Assembly (NCBI GenBank): GCA_029820875.1
Contig: JALGUK010000130.1
Location: 1 to 7,532 of the forward strand
Direction of reading: 5' to 3'
Origin: Candidatus Zipacnadia bacterium
GTDB taxonomy: Bacteria; Armatimonadota; UBA5377; JALGUK01
Length of the DNA: 7,532 bases
Shown in pieces: positions 6,511 to 7,532 of this stretch (position 1 is the stretch's first letter; every line of letters starts with the position of its first letter). The notes under the pieces are model-generated. The model searched no databases. It was not told where the DNA came from and saw only the letters and a program-made list of their open reading frames with translations. A program made the translations under genes and the position numbers.

Positions 6511-6741
6511 CGTAACGCGTTGACATCAAAGGAGTACGCGCGTATTGGCCGACGTCGAGAAATTCTCTGGTTCGAGCGCCGCTCTCTGGGTTGCGGCAGC
6601 AACCCCCACGGTTGCCTCCGGACCCCGAAAAAACGCGCTCAAACTCTCGAATTCTCCGTTTAATACCCCTCTGAGATTTAACAACCCCGTATCGACCGCA
6701 GCCCACGGCGAAATCGAACTCGTCGGCTCGGGAGGTGGTGT
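6511..6741. other. intergenic stretch with no convincing gene
   Basis: This stretch of about 230 bp, between the GC hairpin and the MNT gene, holds only small signals. A TTGACA (6520-6525) has no good -10 box 17 nt downstream. AAAGGAG (6528-6534) precedes a TTG-started frame (6545-6751) that resembles nothing I know and overlaps the MNT start. GGGTTGC-GGCA-GCAACCC (6588-6605) is a perfect 7-bp hairpin. An AT-richer patch around 6655-6690 (TTTAATACC, GATTTAACA) is the likeliest place for the MNT-HEPN promoter, but no clear -35/-10 pair can be named. Confidence 0.4.
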
Positions 6742-7062
6742 ATGGGCATAGACGATGAGGTCATCCAGGAGATCGTTCGACGGATCCTCTCCGTCACCAA
6801 GCCGGACAAGATCATTCTCTTCGGCTCAGCGGCCACGGGCGAGATGACCCGTGACAGTGACATCGACCTGCTGATCGTCGAGCCCGAGCCCATTGACCGG
6901 CGTAGGGAATATGTGCGAATTCGAAGGGCGCTGTGGGATTTCGACTACCCGTTCGATATCCTCTTCATCGGTACACAATGGTTCGAGGAAAGCAAGGACG
7001 TCATCGGCGGCATTGCCTACCCGGCCAACAAATACGGCAAGGTAATTTATGAAGCCGCGTGA
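6742..7062 (+). CDS. MNT-type nucleotidyltransferase, antitoxin of an MNT-HEPN pair
   Basis: A 106-residue minimal nucleotidyltransferase. ILFGSAATGEMTRDSDIDLLIV contains the G-S-x10-D-x-D signature (G28, S29, D40, D42), and FDYPFDILFIG supplies the third acidic residue (D72), so the metal and nucleotide site is complete. In characterised MNT-HEPN systems (MntA-HepT), the MNT protein transfers AMP to a tyrosine of the HEPN toxin and silences it. The following gene is HEPN and overlaps by 14 nt, as expected for such a pair. The ATG at 6742 has GGAGGTG (6731-6737) at good distance. Length is normal for the family. Antitoxin function is inferred from family and pairing. Confidence 0.85.
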   Translation: MGIDDEVIQEIVRRILSVTKPDKIILFGSAATGEMTRDSDIDLLIVEPEPIDRRREYVRIRRALWDFDYPFDILFIGTQWFEESKDVIGGIAYPANKYGKVIYEAA

Positions 7063-7471
7063 GCAGGTGAAAAGGCAAATTGTCAACGAATGGCTCCGCA
7101 AGGCGAATGCCGACCTAGCCCTTGCGGAGCATCTGCTTGAAAACGGAACCGCATTTCTGAATGCAATTACATTTCATTGCCAGCAGGCGGCTGAAAAATA
7201 CATCAAAGCTTTCCTTGTCTGGCACGAAATCGATTTTCCCAAAACACATGATTTGGAAGAACTGCTTGACTTGGCCGAAACATCGAATCGCGATCTTGCG
7301 GCATCGTTACGCGACGTGATCGTTCTGACGCCCTACGGCGTCGAACTACGATATCCTGGCGATCGCCCCGACGCCACGCCGGACGAAGCCCACGAAGCGG
7401 TAGACTTGGCCCGACAGGTTCGTGATGCCGTCTTGCCACTATTACCCGAGCCGGCCGATCCGGAGCGATGA
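7049..7471 (+). CDS. HEPN domain protein (COG2250-type), partner of the MNT gene
   Basis: A 140-residue all-helical protein. EWLRKANADLALAEHLLENG (14-33), then FHCQQAAEKYIKAFLVWHEI (42-61), then PKTHDLEELLDLA (64-76) is the typical HEPN helix pattern, and GVELRYPGDRP (97-107) is the usual late 'RYP' segment. HEPN toxins are commonly RNases, with an R-x4-6-H motif. Here no arginine and histidine occur with that spacing near RYP (the nearest pair is R106 and H114, R-x7-H), which is usual for the COG2250 branch and leaves RNase activity uncertain. Y102 next to R101 is a conceivable target for modification by the partner. The start at 7049 lies inside the MNT gene (14-nt overlap) with AAGG (7039-7042) upstream. 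The toxin role is by family and context. Confidence 0.8.
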   Translation: MKPREQVKRQIVNEWLRKANADLALAEHLLENGTAFLNAITFHCQQAAEKYIKAFLVWHEIDFPKTHDLEELLDLAETSNRDLAASLRDVIVLTPYGVELRYPGDRPDATPDEAHEAVDLARQVRDAVLPLLPEPADPER

Positions 7472-7483
7472 GTCCATCGCTCC
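7462..7483 (+). repeat. perfect 9-bp hairpin across the HEPN stop codon
   Basis: GGAGCGATG (7462-7470) and CATCGCTCC (7475-7483) are perfect inverted arms around AGTC. The stop codon TGA (7469-7471) lies in the left arm and loop. No T-run follows (CCAAATCATT), so it is not a classic terminator. It may block 3' exonucleases, serve a Rho-linked end, or simply be an overlapping operator. The last 49 bp (7484-7532) show nothing else. Confidence 0.5.
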
Positions 7484-7532
7484 CCAAATCATTCGCAATC
7501 CCAATCCGTCATTTCGAACTCGCGCCGGGTAA

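Noticed and set aside
6520..6548. Promoter with TTGACA at 6520-6525
   Set aside because: The hexamer 17 nt downstream (TATTGG) matches the -10 consensus at only three positions.
6545..6751. 68-codon TTG-started frame with AAAGGAG upstream
   Set aside because: Amino-acid content is unremarkable, it overlaps the well-supported MNT start, and it contains the 6588-6605 hairpin; no family recognised.
1..7532. tRNA, rRNA or riboswitch
   Set aside because: No cloverleaf, rRNA-like conserved segment or recognised riboswitch core was seen on either strand by eye.

Overview
The window is GC-rich bacterial DNA that looks like a defence or accessory island. It is too short and too mosaic to assign a taxon. 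High GC, compact Shine-Dalgarno-led genes and a decayed recombinase-associated cassette fit a Gram-negative environmental bacterium (Pseudomonadota, Desulfobacterota, Planctomycetota or similar), but that is a guess.

Region 1 (1-4323, + strand) is the 3' part of a tightly packed operon that I read as a BREX phage-defence locus, most like type 3. It contains the last 51 codons of a probable SNF2-type helicase (BrxHII-like), a full-length PglZ alkaline-phosphatase-superfamily protein, a small helical/winged-helix-like protein in the BrxA position, a divergent GIY-YIG nuclease-like protein and a YaaA/DUF6884-like protein. Each junction overlaps: 8 nt at the first, then three successive ATGA overlaps. 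The five products are therefore probably made from one message with translational coupling. The first three follow the known helicase-PglZ-BrxA order of BREX type 3. The last two are the unusual part: a candidate nuclease and a candidate nucleotide/base-processing protein wired into the defence operon. The BREX ATPase and methylase genes (brxC, pglX) would lie to the left, outside the window.

Region 2 (4324-5735, + strand) holds a short intergenic stretch with an inverted repeat, a small DUF2188 protein, and a DUF4236-TPR protein whose reading frame breaks near 5440-5450.

Region 3 (5736-6741) is debris of mobile-element type. A minus-strand HTH gene of the kind found beside site-specific recombinases has its C-terminus scrambled into another frame. 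Beyond its start lie an imperfect tandem repeat with GTTAAC cores, a hairpin with a T-run on the minus strand, a strong GC hairpin, and about 230 bp with no convincing gene.

Region 4 (6742-7471, + strand) is a two-gene MNT-HEPN module (nucleotidyltransferase antitoxin plus HEPN protein) with a 14-nt gene overlap, closed by a perfect 9-bp hairpin across the stop codon. The window therefore goes from a BREX-type locus, through recombination debris, to a toxin-antitoxin pair, which is a typical defence-island layout.
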